64,000 bases of DNA from Streptomyces umbrinus (GTDB lineage Bacteria > Actinomycetota > Actinomycetes > Streptomycetales > Streptomycetaceae), in NCBI RefSeq assembly GCF_030817415.1, contig NZ_JAUSZI010000002.1:9424001-9488000 (forward strand), given 5' to 3'. Positions 33,464-43,044 of the stretch are shown here, one piece after another; within the stretch, counting starts at the first letter, position 1, and each line of letters begins with the position of its first letter. The notes beneath the pieces were generated by a model. That model was given only the letters and a program-made list of their open reading frames with translations, did not search any database and was not told the DNA's origin. Position numbers and translations under genes: made by a program.

Positions 33464-33737
33464 GGCCTTGCCTCCCGTACACGGTGAGGTCACTGTGGGC
33501 GCGGACGCGCGGCGCCGCGTGCGGTGGCGGCTCCGATGACGCCCGCGGTGTCTTCGAGCTTTGCACTCGTGTCACGGTGCGTCCATACAACGGACGCGAT
33601 CGCGCCGTCCCACGGATGTCATCAGGACGTGACCCGGGGCGCGGGTGCCCGACCGTCGCACAAGCGCACGCGTGGCTACGATGGGCCAGCCGGCGGCCAG
33701 CAGGGGCCGCGCGGCCACACCGACCCTCGGGAAGGCC

Positions 33738-34442
33738 ATGCTGAACAAGTACGCGCGTGCATTCTTCACGCGTGTCCTCACACCGTTCGCCGCGTTTCTC
33801 ATCCGCCGGGGGGTAAGCCCCGACACGGTCACCCTCCTGGGCACGGCCGGAGTGATGGCGGGCGCACTGGTCTTCTTCCCCAGGGGAGAACTCTTCTGGG
33901 GCACGATCGTCATCACGCTGTTCGTGTTCTCGGACCTCGTCGACGGCAACATGGCCCGCCAGCTGGGCCGCTCCAGCCGCTGGGGCGCCTTCCTCGACTC
34001 GACGCTCGACCGGGTCGCCGACAGCGCGATCTTCGGCGGATTCGCACTCTGGTACGCGGGCGGTGGCGACGACAACGTCCTGTGCGCCGTCTCGATCTTC
34101 TGCCTGGCCAGCGGTCAGGTGGTGTCGTACACCAAGGCCCGCGGCGAGTCGATCGGACTGCCCGTCGCCGTCAACGGCCTCGTCGAGCGCGCCGAGCGCC
34201 TGGTGATCTCGCTGGTCGCGGCCGGTCTGGCGGGCTTCCACAAGACCTTCGGCGTGCCCGGTATCGAGATCCTGCTGCCCATCGCGCTGTGGATCGTCGC
34301 CGTCGGCAGTGTCGTCACGCTGATCCAGCGCGTCGTCACGGTCCGCCGGGAGTCCGCCGAGGCGGATGCCGCGGCCGAGGCCTCTCCCTCCGCCACCACC
34401 TCGCCGGACAACGCCTCGCAGAGCAGCGAGGCCACACCGTGA
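33738..34442 (+). CDS. pgsA: CDP-alcohol phosphatidyltransferase, phosphatidylinositol phosphate synthase type
   Basis: This 234-residue membrane enzyme transfers a phosphatidyl group from CDP-diacylglycerol to inositol phosphate, the first step towards phosphatidylinositol mannosides. The CDP-alcohol motif is visible as DLVDGNMAR, GRSSRWGAFLD, STLD, with the two metal-binding Asp pairs. About six spans are predicted. The ATG at 33738 follows GGGAAGG; earlier in-frame ATG codons would add a non-conserved Arg-rich leader. The stop overlaps the acyltransferase GTG by four bases. The gene order matches mycobacterial pgsA1-PIM acyltransferase-pimA. Confidence 0.9.
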   Translation: MLNKYARAFFTRVLTPFAAFLIRRGVSPDTVTLLGTAGVMAGALVFFPRGELFWGTIVITLFVFSDLVDGNMARQLGRSSRWGAFLDSTLDRVADSAIFGGFALWYAGGGDDNVLCAVSIFCLASGQVVSYTKARGESIGLPVAVNGLVERAERLVISLVAAGLAGFHKTFGVPGIEILLPIALWIVAVGSVVTLIQRVVTVRRESAEADAAAEASPSATTSPDNASQSSEATP

Positions 34443-35365
34443 GCGGTCTGAAGGACCAGCTGGCGTACGCGGCGTACGCGGCGGGCTGGGGAGCCGTCAA
34501 GAAGCTCCCCGAGCCCGTCGCCGTACGCCTGGGCCGGACCATCGCCGACATCGCCTGGAAGCGGCGCGGCAAGGGCGTACGACGCCTCGAATCCAACTAC
34601 GCGCGCGTGCTGCCCGACGCGAGCCCCGAGCGGCTCACCGAACTCTCCAGGGCCGGCATGCGCTCGTACCTGCGCTACTGGATGGAATCCTTCCGGCTGC
34701 CCGCCTGGAGCAAGGAACGCATCAAGGGCGGCTTCGACGCGAAGGACATCCACAACCTCACCGACGCGCTCGCCTCCGGCAAGGGCGTCATCGTCGCGCT
34801 GCCGCACCTGGCCAACTGGGACCTCGCCGGTGCCTGGGTCACCACCAAGCTGGAGACGCCGTTCACGACGGTCGCCGAGCGGCTGGAGCCGGCGAAGCTC
34901 TACGACCGGTTCGTCGCCTACCGCGAGAGCCTCGGCATGGAGGTTCTGCCGCACAGCGGCGGCACCGCGTTCGGCACGCTGGCCCGGCGACTGCGCGACG
35001 GCGGGCTCGTCTGTCTGGTCGCCGAGCGGGATCTGTCCGCCTCCGGGGTCGAGGTCAAGTTCTTCGGAGACGCCACCCGGATGCCCGCGGGCCCGGCGCT
35101 GCTCGCCCAGCAGACCGGTGCGCTGCTCCTGCCGGTGACACTCTGGTACGACGACTCGCCCGTGATGCGGGGCCGGGTCCATCCGCCCGTCGACGTCCCC
35201 GAGTCAGGTAGCCGGGCCGAGAAGACGTCTGTCATGACGCAGGCGCTGGCCGACGCCTTCGCCACGGGTATCGCCGACCATCCGGAGGACTGGCACATGC
35301 TGCAGCGCTTGTGGCTCGCCGACCTGGAGCCCCGCTCCGGGCCGGCCGAGGGGGAACAGCCGTGA
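34439..35365 (+). CDS. Phosphatidylinositol mannoside acyltransferase
   Basis: This 308-residue protein belongs to the lysophospholipid acyltransferase group (HtrB/LpxL-like). It has the catalytic HxxxxD as HLANWD at about residue 121 and a second conserved run ERDLSASGVEVKFFG. It is expected to acylate the mannose or inositol of a phosphatidylinositol mannoside on the cytoplasmic face of the membrane. GTGA overlaps at both ends (with pgsA and pimA) show tight translational coupling in one pathway. The mycobacterial counterpart is Rv2611c. Confidence 0.93.
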   Translation: MSGLKDQLAYAAYAAGWGAVKKLPEPVAVRLGRTIADIAWKRRGKGVRRLESNYARVLPDASPERLTELSRAGMRSYLRYWMESFRLPAWSKERIKGGFDAKDIHNLTDALASGKGVIVALPHLANWDLAGAWVTTKLETPFTTVAERLEPAKLYDRFVAYRESLGMEVLPHSGGTAFGTLARRLRDGGLVCLVAERDLSASGVEVKFFGDATRMPAGPALLAQQTGALLLPVTLWYDDSPVMRGRVHPPVDVPESGSRAEKTSVMTQALADAFATGIADHPEDWHMLQRLWLADLEPRSGPAEGEQP

Positions 35366-36531
35366 GAATCGGCATCGTCTGTCCGTACTCCTGGGACGTG
35401 CCCGGGGGAGTCCAGTTCCACATCCGCGATCTGGCGGACCATCTCATCGGCCTGGGGCACGACGTGTCCGTCCTCGCTCCGGCCGACGACGACACCCCCC
35501 TTCCGCCGTACGTCGTCTCGGCGGGCCGTGCCGTCCCGGTGCCGTACAACGGCTCGGTCGCGCGCCTCAACTTCGGGTTCCTGTCGGCCGCGCGGGTGCG
35601 GCGCTGGCTGCACGACGGCACGTTCGACGTGATCCACATCCACGAGCCGGCCTCGCCGTCCCTCGGCCTGCTCTCCTGCTGGGCCGCTCAGGGGCCGATC
35701 GTCGCCACCTTCCACACGTCGAACCCGCGGTCCCGGGCGATGATCGCCGCGTACCCGATCCTGCAGCCCGCCCTGGAGAAGATCAGCGCGCGCATCGCGG
35801 TGAGCGAGTACGCGCGGCGCACCCTCGTCGAGCACCTGGGCGGCGACGCCGTCGTCATCCCGAACGGCGTCGACGTGGACTTCTTCGCGAAGGCGGAGCC
35901 CAAGGCCGAGTGGCAGGGGGACACGATCGGCTTCGTGGGGCGTATCGACGAGCCCCGGAAGGGCCTGCCGGTCCTCATGAAGGCGCTGCCGAAGATCCTC
36001 GCCGAGCGGCCGGGGACCCGGCTCCTGGTCGCCGGGCGCGGCGACGAGGAGGAGGCCGTCGAGAAGCTCCCCGCGGAGCTGCGGTCGCGCGTCGAGTTCC
36101 TCGGCATGGTGAGCGACGACGACAAGGCGCGGTTCCTGCGCAGCGTCGACCTGTACGTCGCGCCCAACACCGGCGGCGAGAGCTTCGGGATCATCCTGGT
36201 CGAGGCCATGTCGGCGGGCGCGCCCGTGCTCGCCTCCGACCTCGACGCGTTCGCGCAGGTCCTCGACCAGGGCGCGGCGGGCGAGCTGTTCGCCAACGAG
36301 GACGCCGACGCGCTGGCCGCCTCGGCGGTACGGCTGCTCGGCGACCCGGCGCGCCGCGCGGAACTGCGCGAGCGGGGGAGCGCGCATGTGCGGCGCTTCG
36401 ACTGGTCGACGGTCGGCGCGGACATCCTGTCCGTCTACGAGACGGTCACCGACGGCGCCGCCGCGGTCGCCGCCGACGAGCCCAACGAGCCGGGCGGCCT
36501 GCTGGCCCGACTCGGCCTGGTACGGGACTGA
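35362..36531 (+). CDS. pimA: Phosphatidyl-myo-inositol mannosyltransferase
   Basis: This 389-residue GT4 glycosyltransferase of the GT-B fold adds the first mannose from GDP-mannose to phosphatidylinositol. Visible features are the N-terminal glycine loop SWDVPGGVQFHI, the HIHEPASPSLGL segment, GFVGRIDEPRKG and the nucleotide-binding ExxxxxxxE motif in GGESFGIILVEAMSAGAP. The GTG at 35362 overlaps the acyltransferase stop by four bases. It is followed after 12 bases by a small gene that may belong to the same operon. Confidence 0.95.
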   Translation: MRIGIVCPYSWDVPGGVQFHIRDLADHLIGLGHDVSVLAPADDDTPLPPYVVSAGRAVPVPYNGSVARLNFGFLSAARVRRWLHDGTFDVIHIHEPASPSLGLLSCWAAQGPIVATFHTSNPRSRAMIAAYPILQPALEKISARIAVSEYARRTLVEHLGGDAVVIPNGVDVDFFAKAEPKAEWQGDTIGFVGRIDEPRKGLPVLMKALPKILAERPGTRLLVAGRGDEEEAVEKLPAELRSRVEFLGMVSDDDKARFLRSVDLYVAPNTGGESFGIILVEAMSAGAPVLASDLDAFAQVLDQGAAGELFANEDADALAASAVRLLGDPARRAELRERGSAHVRRFDWSTVGADILSVYETVTDGAAAVAADEPNEPGGLLARLGLVRD

Positions 36532-36543
36532 GAGCTGGAGGGC

Positions 36544-36885
36544 GTGGTGGGGGACATGGGTGGCGTGGGGGACGTACGTGAAGTCCGGGAGGTGCCCCAG
36601 GAGGCCGCCAGGACTCCTCTGACGGCCGAGGAGGAGCTGCGCAGTCGGTCGGTCTTCGCCACCGAGATCGGGGCGCAGCTGGCCCGCCAGGGGTGGGCCG
36701 TCTTCCCCGCGCACACTCCGGAGGAGCGCATCCGGCTCTTCGCGGTGGCGCGGATCATCGAGCAGCGGCTCGGGTGCCGGGTCGAGGCCGTGCCGCAGGA
36801 CATCGTGTCCATGCGGTTCACGGTGGTGGGCGCCGCGCATGGGGTCGGCCCGGCGGCCGGCGCGGCCGGACAGCTGACCGACTGA
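36544..36885 (+). CDS. Conserved hypothetical protein, 113 residues
   Basis: This small protein is placed directly after pimA on the same strand. Its first 30 residues are acidic with many Val, and the core reads SVFATEIGAQLARQGWAVFP...RIRLFAVARIIEQRL...VEAVPQDIVSMRFTVV, a compact alpha/beta pattern. No family function is known to me. The start is uncertain because GTG at 36544 and 36547 and ATG at 36556 are all possible. Operon position suggests a link to PIM synthesis, but this is weak. Confidence 0.65.
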   Translation: MVGDMGGVGDVREVREVPQEAARTPLTAEEELRSRSVFATEIGAQLARQGWAVFPAHTPEERIRLFAVARIIEQRLGCRVEAVPQDIVSMRFTVVGAAHGVGPAAGAAGQLTD

Positions 36886-37135
36886 CGCCCGCGGCGGCGC
36901 CCACGGGAGGTGGTGCTGCTGGGGGAGGTGGCGACGGAGGGGCCGGGCCGGCCCCCATGTCCCCCACCCCGTCCAGGCCGTTGCGGGATCGCTGTAGCAG
37001 CGTCCGGCTCTGACGGTGGGTCACTGCGGTGGCGTCCGGGGGCGGTGGTGCGGCGGCGGGCGGCACCTTCGTGTGGTTCGGGCCCCTGATCGTCGTGCGG
37101 GGTGATGCCGGGGCGGGCGGCCCGGGGCGCACCGG

Positions 37136-37141
37136 TAGCGT
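37136..37141 (+). promoter_or_regulatory. Probable -10 of a leaderless transcript
   Basis: TAGCGT lies 8 bases before the GTG at 37150 with no SD between. The G-rich 260-base gap before it contains no other recognisable element. Confidence 0.35.
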
Positions 37142-37149
37142 GTGCGCCC

Positions 37150-37695
37150 GTGACCTCCACACTGATCTGGATCGTGGTCGCCCTCGTGGCGATCGGCCTC
37201 TACCTGAGCTGGACCGCGGGCCGGCTCGACCGGTTGCACTCGCGGATCGACGCGGCGCGGGCCGCGCTCGACGCGCAGTTGCTCCGGAGGGCGTCGGTGG
37301 CACAGGAACTGGCCACCTCCGGAGTGCTCGATCCGGCCGCCTCGATGGTGCTGTACGAAGCGGCGCACGCGGCCCGGCAGGCCGAGGAGGACAACAGGGA
37401 GGTCGCCGAGAGCGACCTCAGCCAGGCGCTGCGGGCCGTCTTCGGAGAGGTCCAGCAGGTCGAGGCGGTGCAGGCGGTCCCCGGTGGCGAGGACGCGGCA
37501 CGTGAACTCGCCCAGGCCGTCCGCCGGGTTCCGATGGCCCGGCGCTTCCACAACGACGCCGTACGGGCGGCCCGCGCCCTGCGCCGCCACCGCAAGGTGC
37601 GCTGGTTCCGGCTGGCCGGTCACGCGCCGTTCCCGCTGGCCTTCGAGATGGACGACGAGGCTCCGGTCGCCCTCGCGGACCGCCCGGGAACGTAG
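37150..37695 (+). CDS. LemA-like membrane protein
   Basis: This 181-residue protein has one N-terminal span (TLIWIVVALVAIGLYL) followed by a long helical region that resembles the LemA family: RLDRLHSRIDAARAALDAQLLRRASVAQELA, then a second coil. A late ARRFHNDAVRAARALRRH stretch matches the position of the LemA YN..V motif, and the end reads VRWFRLAGHAPFPLAFEMDD. LemA proteins are membrane-anchored helical bundles of unclear role. The GTG at 37150 is probably leaderless. The match to LemA is suggestive rather than certain. Confidence 0.72.
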   Translation: MTSTLIWIVVALVAIGLYLSWTAGRLDRLHSRIDAARAALDAQLLRRASVAQELATSGVLDPAASMVLYEAAHAARQAEEDNREVAESDLSQALRAVFGEVQQVEAVQAVPGGEDAARELAQAVRRVPMARRFHNDAVRAARALRRHRKVRWFRLAGHAPFPLAFEMDDEAPVALADRPGT

Positions 37696-37927
37696 TCCAC
37701 GCGCGCGTGGACCCCGAAAAGGGCTACCGGGCACAGCATCCGATGCCGTCGGCCACAGCACCCGACGTCCCTGGTCAGGGCCCCGACCGCCCGGCCTGAC
37801 CACGGGAAACGCGCCCGGAGGCCCGGAAAATGAGCCACCGCCTCCCCATTGGCCCTTGCAGTGGCCTGGTCCTCAAGCGTTTCCTCGGTGTTTGCAGAAG
37901 CCCTCTTTCACCGAGTGAGGTCAACCC

Positions 37928-38851
37928 TTGTCCAGCACGCTCTCCACTCCCGCCCAGCCCACCGACACCCCTGCCACCGGCACCGCGCGCGTGAAGCGCG
38001 GCATGGCCGAGCAGCTCAAGGGCGGCGTGATCATGGACGTCGTCACGCCGGAGCAGGCGAAGATCGCCGAGGACGCGGGCGCCGTGGCCGTCATGGCCCT
38101 GGAGCGGGTGCCTGCCGACATCCGCAAGGACGGCGGCGTGGCGCGCATGTCCGACCCCGACATGATCGAGGGCATCATCGAGGCCGTCTCCATCCCGGTG
38201 ATGGCCAAGTCGCGCATCGGCCACTTCGTCGAGGCCCAGGTCCTGCAGTCCCTCGGCGTCGACTACATCGACGAGTCCGAGGTCCTCACTCCCGCCGACG
38301 AGGTCAACCACTCCGACAAGTGGGCCTTCACGACCCCCTTCGTCTGTGGCGCCACCAACCTGGGCGAGGCCCTGCGCCGCATAGCCGAGGGCGCCGCGAT
38401 GATCCGCTCCAAGGGCGAGGCCGGCACCGGCAACGTCGTCGAGGCCGTCCGCCACCTGCGCCAGATCAAGAACGAGATCGCCCGGCTGCGCGGCTACGAC
38501 AACAACGAGCTGTACGCCGCCGCCAAGGAACTGCGCGCCCCGTACGAGATCGTCAAGGAGGTCGCCGAGCTCGGCAAGCTCCCGGTCGTGCTGTTCTCCG
38601 CCGGTGGTGTGGCCACCCCGGCCGACGCCGCGCTGATGCGCCAGCTCGGCGCAGAGGGCGTCTTCGTCGGCTCCGGCATCTTCAAGTCCGGCGACCCGGC
38701 CAAGCGCGCCGCCGCCATCGTGAAGGCCACCACCTTCTACGACGACCCGAAGATCATCGCCGAAGCGTCCCGGAACCTCGGCGAGGCCATGGTCGGCATC
38801 AACTGCGACACCCTCCCCGAGGCCGAGCGCTACGCGAACCGCGGCTGGTAA
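37928..38851 (+). CDS. pdxS: Pyridoxal 5'-phosphate synthase subunit PdxS
   Basis: This 307-residue TIM-barrel synthase makes PLP from ribose 5-phosphate, glyceraldehyde 3-phosphate and ammonia supplied by PdxT. Landmark residues are [43 protein letters not shown] and the catalytic region [14 protein letters not shown]. The start is a TTG at 37928 following GAGTGAGG, which gives a slightly long Thr/Pro N-terminus. It is followed 6 bases later by pdxT. Confidence 0.96.
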   Translation: MSSTLSTPAQPTDTPATGTARVKRGMAEQLKGGVIMDVVTPEQAKIAEDAGAVAVMALERVPADIRKDGGVARMSDPDMIEGIIEAVSIPVMAKSRIGHFVEAQVLQSLGVDYIDESEVLTPADEVNHSDKWAFTTPFVCGATNLGEALRRIAEGAAMIRSKGEAGTGNVVEAVRHLRQIKNEIARLRGYDNNELYAAAKELRAPYEIVKEVAELGKLPVVLFSAGGVATPADAALMRQLGAEGVFVGSGIFKSGDPAKRAAAIVKATTFYDDPKIIAEASRNLGEAMVGINCDTLPEAERYANRGW

Positions 38852-38857
38852 CCACCC

Positions 38858-39463
38858 ATGACCGATGTACCTGTCGTAGGTGTCCTGGCTCTCCAGGGCG
38901 ACGTACGGGAGCACCTGGTCGCCCTGGCCGCGGCGGACGCCGTGGGCAGGGCGGTGCGGCGCCCCGAGGAACTCGCCGAGGTCGACGGACTCGTCATCCC
39001 CGGCGGCGAGTCCACCACCATCTCCAAACTGGCCGTCCTGTTCGGCCTGATGGAACCCCTGCGCGCGCGCGTGCGGGCCGGTATGCCCGTCTACGGCACC
39101 TGCGCGGGCATGATCATGCTCGCCGACAAGATCCTCGACCCGCGCTCGGGCCAGGAGACCATCGGCGGCATCGACATGATCGTGCGCCGCAACGCCTTCG
39201 GACGGCAGAACGAGTCCTTCGAGGCGACGGTCGACGTGAAGGGCGTTGAGGGCGATCCTGTGGAGGGCGTCTTCATTCGCGCTCCCTGGGTCGAGTCCGT
39301 GGGTGCGGAGGCAGAGGTGCTGGCCGAGCACGACGGCCACATCGTCGCCGTACGTCAGGGCAACGCGCTCGCCACGTCGTTCCACCCGGAACTGATCGGC
39401 GACCACCGCGTGCACGGCCTGTTCGTCGAGATGGTGCGCGCGAACCTGGCTGCGGGGTCCTAG
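38858..39463 (+). CDS. pdxT: Pyridoxal 5'-phosphate synthase glutaminase subunit PdxT
   Basis: This 201-residue class I glutamine amidotransferase releases ammonia for PdxS. The triad region is present: GGESTT near residue 49, the nucleophile in [10 protein letters not shown] (Cys at about 88), and HPEL near residue 179. The hydrophobic [13 protein letters not shown] start is typical. It forms a two-gene operon with pdxS, and yebC follows about 50 bases on. Confidence 0.96.
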   Translation: MTDVPVVGVLALQGDVREHLVALAAADAVGRAVRRPEELAEVDGLVIPGGESTTISKLAVLFGLMEPLRARVRAGMPVYGTCAGMIMLADKILDPRSGQETIGGIDMIVRRNAFGRQNESFEATVDVKGVEGDPVEGVFIRAPWVESVGAEAEVLAEHDGHIVAVRQGNALATSFHPELIGDHRVHGLFVEMVRANLAAGS

Positions 39464-39514
39464 TAGGATTCCTGGGGTTCGTAAAGAGTTGGGTTACGCG
39501 AAGGAGACAGGCAG

Positions 39515-40267
39515 ATGTCCGGCCACTCTAAATGGGCTACGACGAAGCACAAGAAGGCCGTGATCGACGCCAAGCGCGGCAAGCTCTTCGCGAAGATGAT
39601 CAAGAACATCGAGGTCGCGGCCCGAACCGGCGGTGCCGACCCCGCCGGTAACCCGACGCTCTTCGACGCCATCCAGAAGGCCAAGAAGAGCTCGGTCCCG
39701 AACAAGAACATCGACTCCGCGGTCAAGCGCGGCGCCGGTCTCGAAGCCGGTGGCGCCGACTACGAGACGATCATGTACGAGGGCTACGGTCCGAATGGTG
39801 TCGCGGTGCTCATCGAGTGCCTCACCGACAACCGCAACCGCGCCGCCTCGGACGTCCGCGTCGCCATGACCCGCAACGGCGGCAACATGGCCGACCCGGG
39901 CTCCGTCTCGTACCTCTTCAACCGCAAGGGTGTCGTCATCGTCCCCAAGGGCGAGCTGGGCGAGGACGACGTCCTGGGTGCCGTGCTCGACGCGGGCGCC
40001 GAGGAGGTCAACGACCTGGGTGAGTCCTTCGAGGTCATCTCCGAGGCCACCGACCTGGTCGCGGTGCGCACCGCCCTCCAGGACGCGGGCATCGACTACG
40101 ACTCCGCCGACGCCAACTTCGTCCCGACCATGCAGGTCGAACTGGACGAGGAGGGCGCCAAGAAGATCTTCAAGCTCATCGACGCCCTCGAGGACAGCGA
40201 CGACGTGCAGAACGTCTTCGCCAACTTCGACGTGAGCGACGAGGTCATGGAGAAGGTGGACGCGTAG
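39515..40267 (+). CDS. YebC/PmpR-family DNA-binding regulatory protein
   Basis: This 250-residue protein begins [20 protein letters not shown], the conserved start of the YebC/TACO1 family. The central [22 protein letters not shown] and C-terminal acidic region follow the family order. Members bind DNA or act as translation activators of mitochondrial and bacterial genes. It stands between pdxT and ruvC, as in mycobacteria, where it is grouped with the ruv genes. A terminator at 40293-40325 ends it. The SD is AAGGAGACAGG. Confidence 0.95.
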   Translation: MSGHSKWATTKHKKAVIDAKRGKLFAKMIKNIEVAARTGGADPAGNPTLFDAIQKAKKSSVPNKNIDSAVKRGAGLEAGGADYETIMYEGYGPNGVAVLIECLTDNRNRAASDVRVAMTRNGGNMADPGSVSYLFNRKGVVIVPKGELGEDDVLGAVLDAGAEEVNDLGESFEVISEATDLVAVRTALQDAGIDYDSADANFVPTMQVELDEEGAKKIFKLIDALEDSDDVQNVFANFDVSDEVMEKVDA

Positions 40268-40292
40268 CGCCGCCACGAGCCGCACGGGTTCA

Positions 40293-40325
40293 ACGGGCCG
40301 ACGGGAACACACCCCGTCGGCCCGT
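40293..40325 (+). terminator. Intrinsic terminator after yebC
   Basis: The 13-bp arms 40293-40305 and 40313-40325 are exact reverse complements with a 7-base loop. Confidence 0.85.
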
Positions 40326-40382
40326 CGCTTTGGCGGGCGTCGATGGCGGTCGATGTCGGTGGCACCCGATAGCCTGCACAAA

Positions 40383-40414
40383 CTGGGGGCACCTCCCAGC
40401 GGTAGCTGGGGGAG
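40383..40414. repeat. Interspersed hairpin repeat upstream of ruvC
   Basis: CTGGGGGCACCTCCCAGC, GGTAG, then CTGGGGGAG can form two alternative stems. It lies 18 bases before the GTG of ruvC, so it would be in the leader of the mRNA. Confidence 0.6.
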
Positions 40415-40432
40415 ATCGAAGGAGGGGCTGGG

Positions 40433-41065
40433 GTGCGGGTACTGGGCGTTGACCCGGGACTGACCCGGTGCGGTGTCGGTGTGGTCGAAGGTGTCGCCGG
40501 CCGACCCCTGACCATGCACGGCGTCGGTGTCGTACGGACGCCCGCCGACGCGGAGTTGGGGCAGCGCCTCGTCGCCATCGAGCAGGGCATCGAGCAGTGG
40601 CTCGACGAGCACCGGCCCGAATTCGTCGCCGTGGAGCGGGTGTTCAGCCAGCACAACGTGCAAACGGTGATGGGCACGGCCCAGGCCAGCGCGGTCGCCA
40701 TGCTGTGCGCGGCCCGGCGCGGGATTCCCGTGGCCCTGCACACGCCGAGCGAGGTCAAGGCCGCCGTCACCGGCAACGGCCGTGCGGACAAGGCCCAGGT
40801 CGGAGCCATGGTCACCAGGCTGCTCCGGCTCGACGCACCCCCGAAGCCCGCCGACGCGGCGGACGCCCTCGCCCTCGCGATCTGCCACATCTGGCGCGCA
40901 CCCGCCCAGAACCGCCTGCAGCAGGCCGTCGCGCAGAACCGCCTGCAGCAGGCCGTCGCGCAGAACCGGCTCCAGCAGGCCGCCGCCCTGCACGCGTCGA
41001 AAGCCGCATCGCGGCAAGCACCCAACCACGCACCGCAACAAGCACCGAAAGGCCGTACCGCATGA
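40433..41065 (+). CDS. ruvC: Holliday junction endonuclease RuvC
   Basis: This 210-residue resolvase cuts Holliday junctions together with RuvAB. The RNase H-fold catalytic acids are visible: Asp in [12 protein letters not shown], Glu in [12 protein letters not shown], and the late [12 protein letters not shown]. The family is normally about 170-190 residues; this one has a C-terminal tail of about 45 residues with three 9-residue repeats of the type AQNRLQQAV. The GTG at 40433 follows GGAGGGG. It overlaps ruvA by four bases. Confidence 0.96.
   Translation: MRVLGVDPGLTRCGVGVVEGVAGRPLTMHGVGVVRTPADAELGQRLVAIEQGIEQWLDEHRPEFVAVERVFSQHNVQTVMGTAQASAVAMLCAARRGIPVALHTPSEVKAAVTGNGRADKAQVGAMVTRLLRLDAPPKPADAADALALAICHIWRAPAQNRLQQAVAQNRLQQAVAQNRLQQAAALHASKAASRQAPNHAPQQAPKGRTA
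40907..40987 (+). repeat. Three tandem 27-bp repeats in ruvC
   Basis: The units 40907-40933, 40934-40960 and 40961-40987 encode three copies of QNRLQQAVA or a close variant. Units 1 and 2 are identical; unit 3 has a few substitutions. Being a multiple of three, the repeat keeps the frame. Confidence 0.85.
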
Positions 41066-41673
41066 TCGCCTTCGTCAGCGGCCCCGTCGCCGCCCTCGCG
41101 CCCGACTCCGCGGTGGTCGAGGTGGGCGGCATCGGCATCGCGGTCCAGTGCACGCCGAACACGCTCTCCGGACTCCGCATGGGCCGGCAGGCCAAGCTCG
41201 CCACCTCCCTCGTCGTACGGGAGGACTCGCTGACGCTGTACGGCTTCGCCGACGACGACGAGCGCCAGACCTTCGAGCTGCTGCAGACCGCGAGCGGTGT
41301 CGGCCCGCGCCTGGCCCAAGCCATGCTCGCGGTGCACAGCCCCGACGCCCTGCGCCGTGCGGTGTCCACCGGCGACGAGAAGTCCCTCACCGCCGTCCCG
41401 GGCATCGGCAAGAAGGGCGCCCAGAAGCTCCTCCTGGAGCTCAAGGATCGCCTCGGCGAGCCCCTCGGCACCGGCGGCCATGCCATCGGCACCCCCGTCA
41501 CGGCCGGCTGGCGCGAGCAGCTGCACGCCGCGCTGATCGGCCTCGGGTACGCGACCCGCGAGGCCGACGAGGCGGTCTCCGCGGTGGCGCCGCAGGCGGA
41601 GGCGGCGGACGGGGCGCCCCAGGTGGGGCAGTTGCTCAAGGCCGCCCTTCAGACCCTCAACAGAGCGCGTTGA
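41062..41673 (+). CDS. ruvA: Holliday junction DNA helicase subunit RuvA
   Basis: This 203-residue protein binds four-way junctions as a tetramer and loads RuvB. It begins [12 protein letters not shown] with the OB-fold domain, followed by two helix-hairpin-helix motifs ([11 protein letters not shown] and [14 protein letters not shown]), a flexible linker and a C-terminal RuvB-binding three-helix domain. The ATG at 41062 overlaps the ruvC stop (ATGA). Confidence 0.97.
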   Translation: MIAFVSGPVAALAPDSAVVEVGGIGIAVQCTPNTLSGLRMGRQAKLATSLVVREDSLTLYGFADDDERQTFELLQTASGVGPRLAQAMLAVHSPDALRRAVSTGDEKSLTAVPGIGKKGAQKLLLELKDRLGEPLGTGGHAIGTPVTAGWREQLHAALIGLGYATREADEAVSAVAPQAEAADGAPQVGQLLKAALQTLNRAR

Positions 41674-41697
41674 GCTCCGCGGGAGGTGCGGTCGTGA

Positions 41698-41757
41698 ACC
41701 TGCGGGTCCGTTGTGGCCGGTCGCGCAGTTCCCCGCGCCCCTATGGGGCGCGGCATC
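41698..41757. repeat. Interspersed GC-rich repeat between ruvA and ruvB
   Basis: This block reads GTGAACCTGCGGGTCCGTTG then GGTCGCGCAGTTCCCCGCGCC...GGGGCGCGG and belongs to the family at 12550-12590. It has pushed the ruvA-ruvB gap to 136 bases, wider than the overlaps in the rest of the operon. Confidence 0.7.
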
Positions 41758-41809
41758 GCCTGCCCCACACCCGTACGACCCGGACCCACTACCTCGCGAG
41801 GCACAGCAC

Positions 41810-42880
41810 ATGAACTGGGACGACACGGCCGACGACGACACCGCCGAGCGGCTCGTCGGTGCGTCCGCCGACCATGAGGAGCAGGCCGTCGAGGCCGCTC
41901 TGCGCCCCAAGGACCTCGGCGAGTTCATCGGTCAGGAGAAGGTCCGCGAGCAGCTCGACCTCGTCCTGCGGGCCGCACGCGCGCGTGGCGCCACCGCCGA
42001 CCACGTCCTGCTCTCCGGCGCCCCCGGTCTCGGCAAGACCACCCTCTCGATGATCATCGCCGCCGAGATGGAAGCCCCCATCCGCATCACCAGCGGCCCG
42101 GCCATCCAGCACGCGGGCGACCTCGCCGCGATCCTCTCCTCCCTCCAGGAGGGCGAGGTCCTCTTCCTCGACGAGATCCACCGCATGTCGCGGCCCGCCG
42201 AGGAGATGCTCTACATGGCGATGGAGGACTTCCGCGTCGACGTGATCGTCGGCAAGGGCCCCGGCGCCACCGCCATCCCGCTCGAACTGCCGCCCTTCAC
42301 GCTCGTCGGCGCCACCACGCGCGCGGGCCTGCTGCCGCCCCCGCTGCGGGACCGCTTCGGCTTCACCGCCCACATGGAGTTCTACGAGCCCGCCGAGCTG
42401 GAGCGCGTCATCCACCGCTCGGCGAACCTGCTGGACGTCGAGATCGACCCCGCGGGCGCCGCCGAGATCGCGGGCCGCTCCCGTGGCACACCCCGGATCG
42501 CCAATCGGCTCCTGCGCCGCGTCCGCGACTACGCCCAGGTCAAGGCCGACGGCTTCGTCACGCGCGAGATCGCCGGCGCCGCCCTCGCCGTGTACGAAGT
42601 GGACAGCCGAGGCCTCGACCGCCTGGACCGCGGTGTCCTCGAAGCGCTGATCAAGCTCTTCGGCGGCGGCCCGGTCGGTCTCTCGACGCTCGCCGTGGCC
42701 GTGGGGGAGGAGCGCGAGACCGTGGAGGAGGTCGCCGAGCCCTTCCTCGTCCGTGAGGGGCTACTGGCCCGTACGCCCCGCGGGCGGGTGGCCACACCGG
42801 CGGCATGGGCTCATTTCGGCCTCACCCCGCCCCGGCCGTCAACCGGTGGAAACGGACAACAGGACCTGTTCGGGGCGTGA
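41810..42880 (+). CDS. ruvB: Holliday junction branch-migration ATPase RuvB
   Basis: This 356-residue AAA+ motor drives branch migration with RuvA. It shows Walker [10 protein letters not shown], Walker [10 protein letters not shown], sensor 1 GATTRAG and the arginine-finger/sensor 2 [18 protein letters not shown] region, then the winged helix ([18 protein letters not shown]). The ATG at 41810 removes an N-terminal extension that would be translated from the interspersed repeat. Confidence 0.97.
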   Translation: MNWDDTADDDTAERLVGASADHEEQAVEAALRPKDLGEFIGQEKVREQLDLVLRAARARGATADHVLLSGAPGLGKTTLSMIIAAEMEAPIRITSGPAIQHAGDLAAILSSLQEGEVLFLDEIHRMSRPAEEMLYMAMEDFRVDVIVGKGPGATAIPLELPPFTLVGATTRAGLLPPPLRDRFGFTAHMEFYEPAELERVIHRSANLLDVEIDPAGAAEIAGRSRGTPRIANRLLRRVRDYAQVKADGFVTREIAGAALAVYEVDSRGLDRLDRGVLEALIKLFGGGPVGLSTLAVAVGEERETVEEVAEPFLVREGLLARTPRGRVATPAAWAHFGLTPPRPSTGGNGQQDLFGA

Positions 42881-43044
42881 CGGCGAGAGGGCTCGCGGGG
42901 TCAGGAACCCCGGTGCCATGCTGAGCGTTGTTCCTTGACGGCGGACTCGCTTAGACTCCGCCGATGCCGCCTTTGCCGGCGGCGTACATACCCCCATCCA
43001 TCAGGCCGCTCACCATCGCGGTCGAATGAAGGAAGTTCCGTCCC

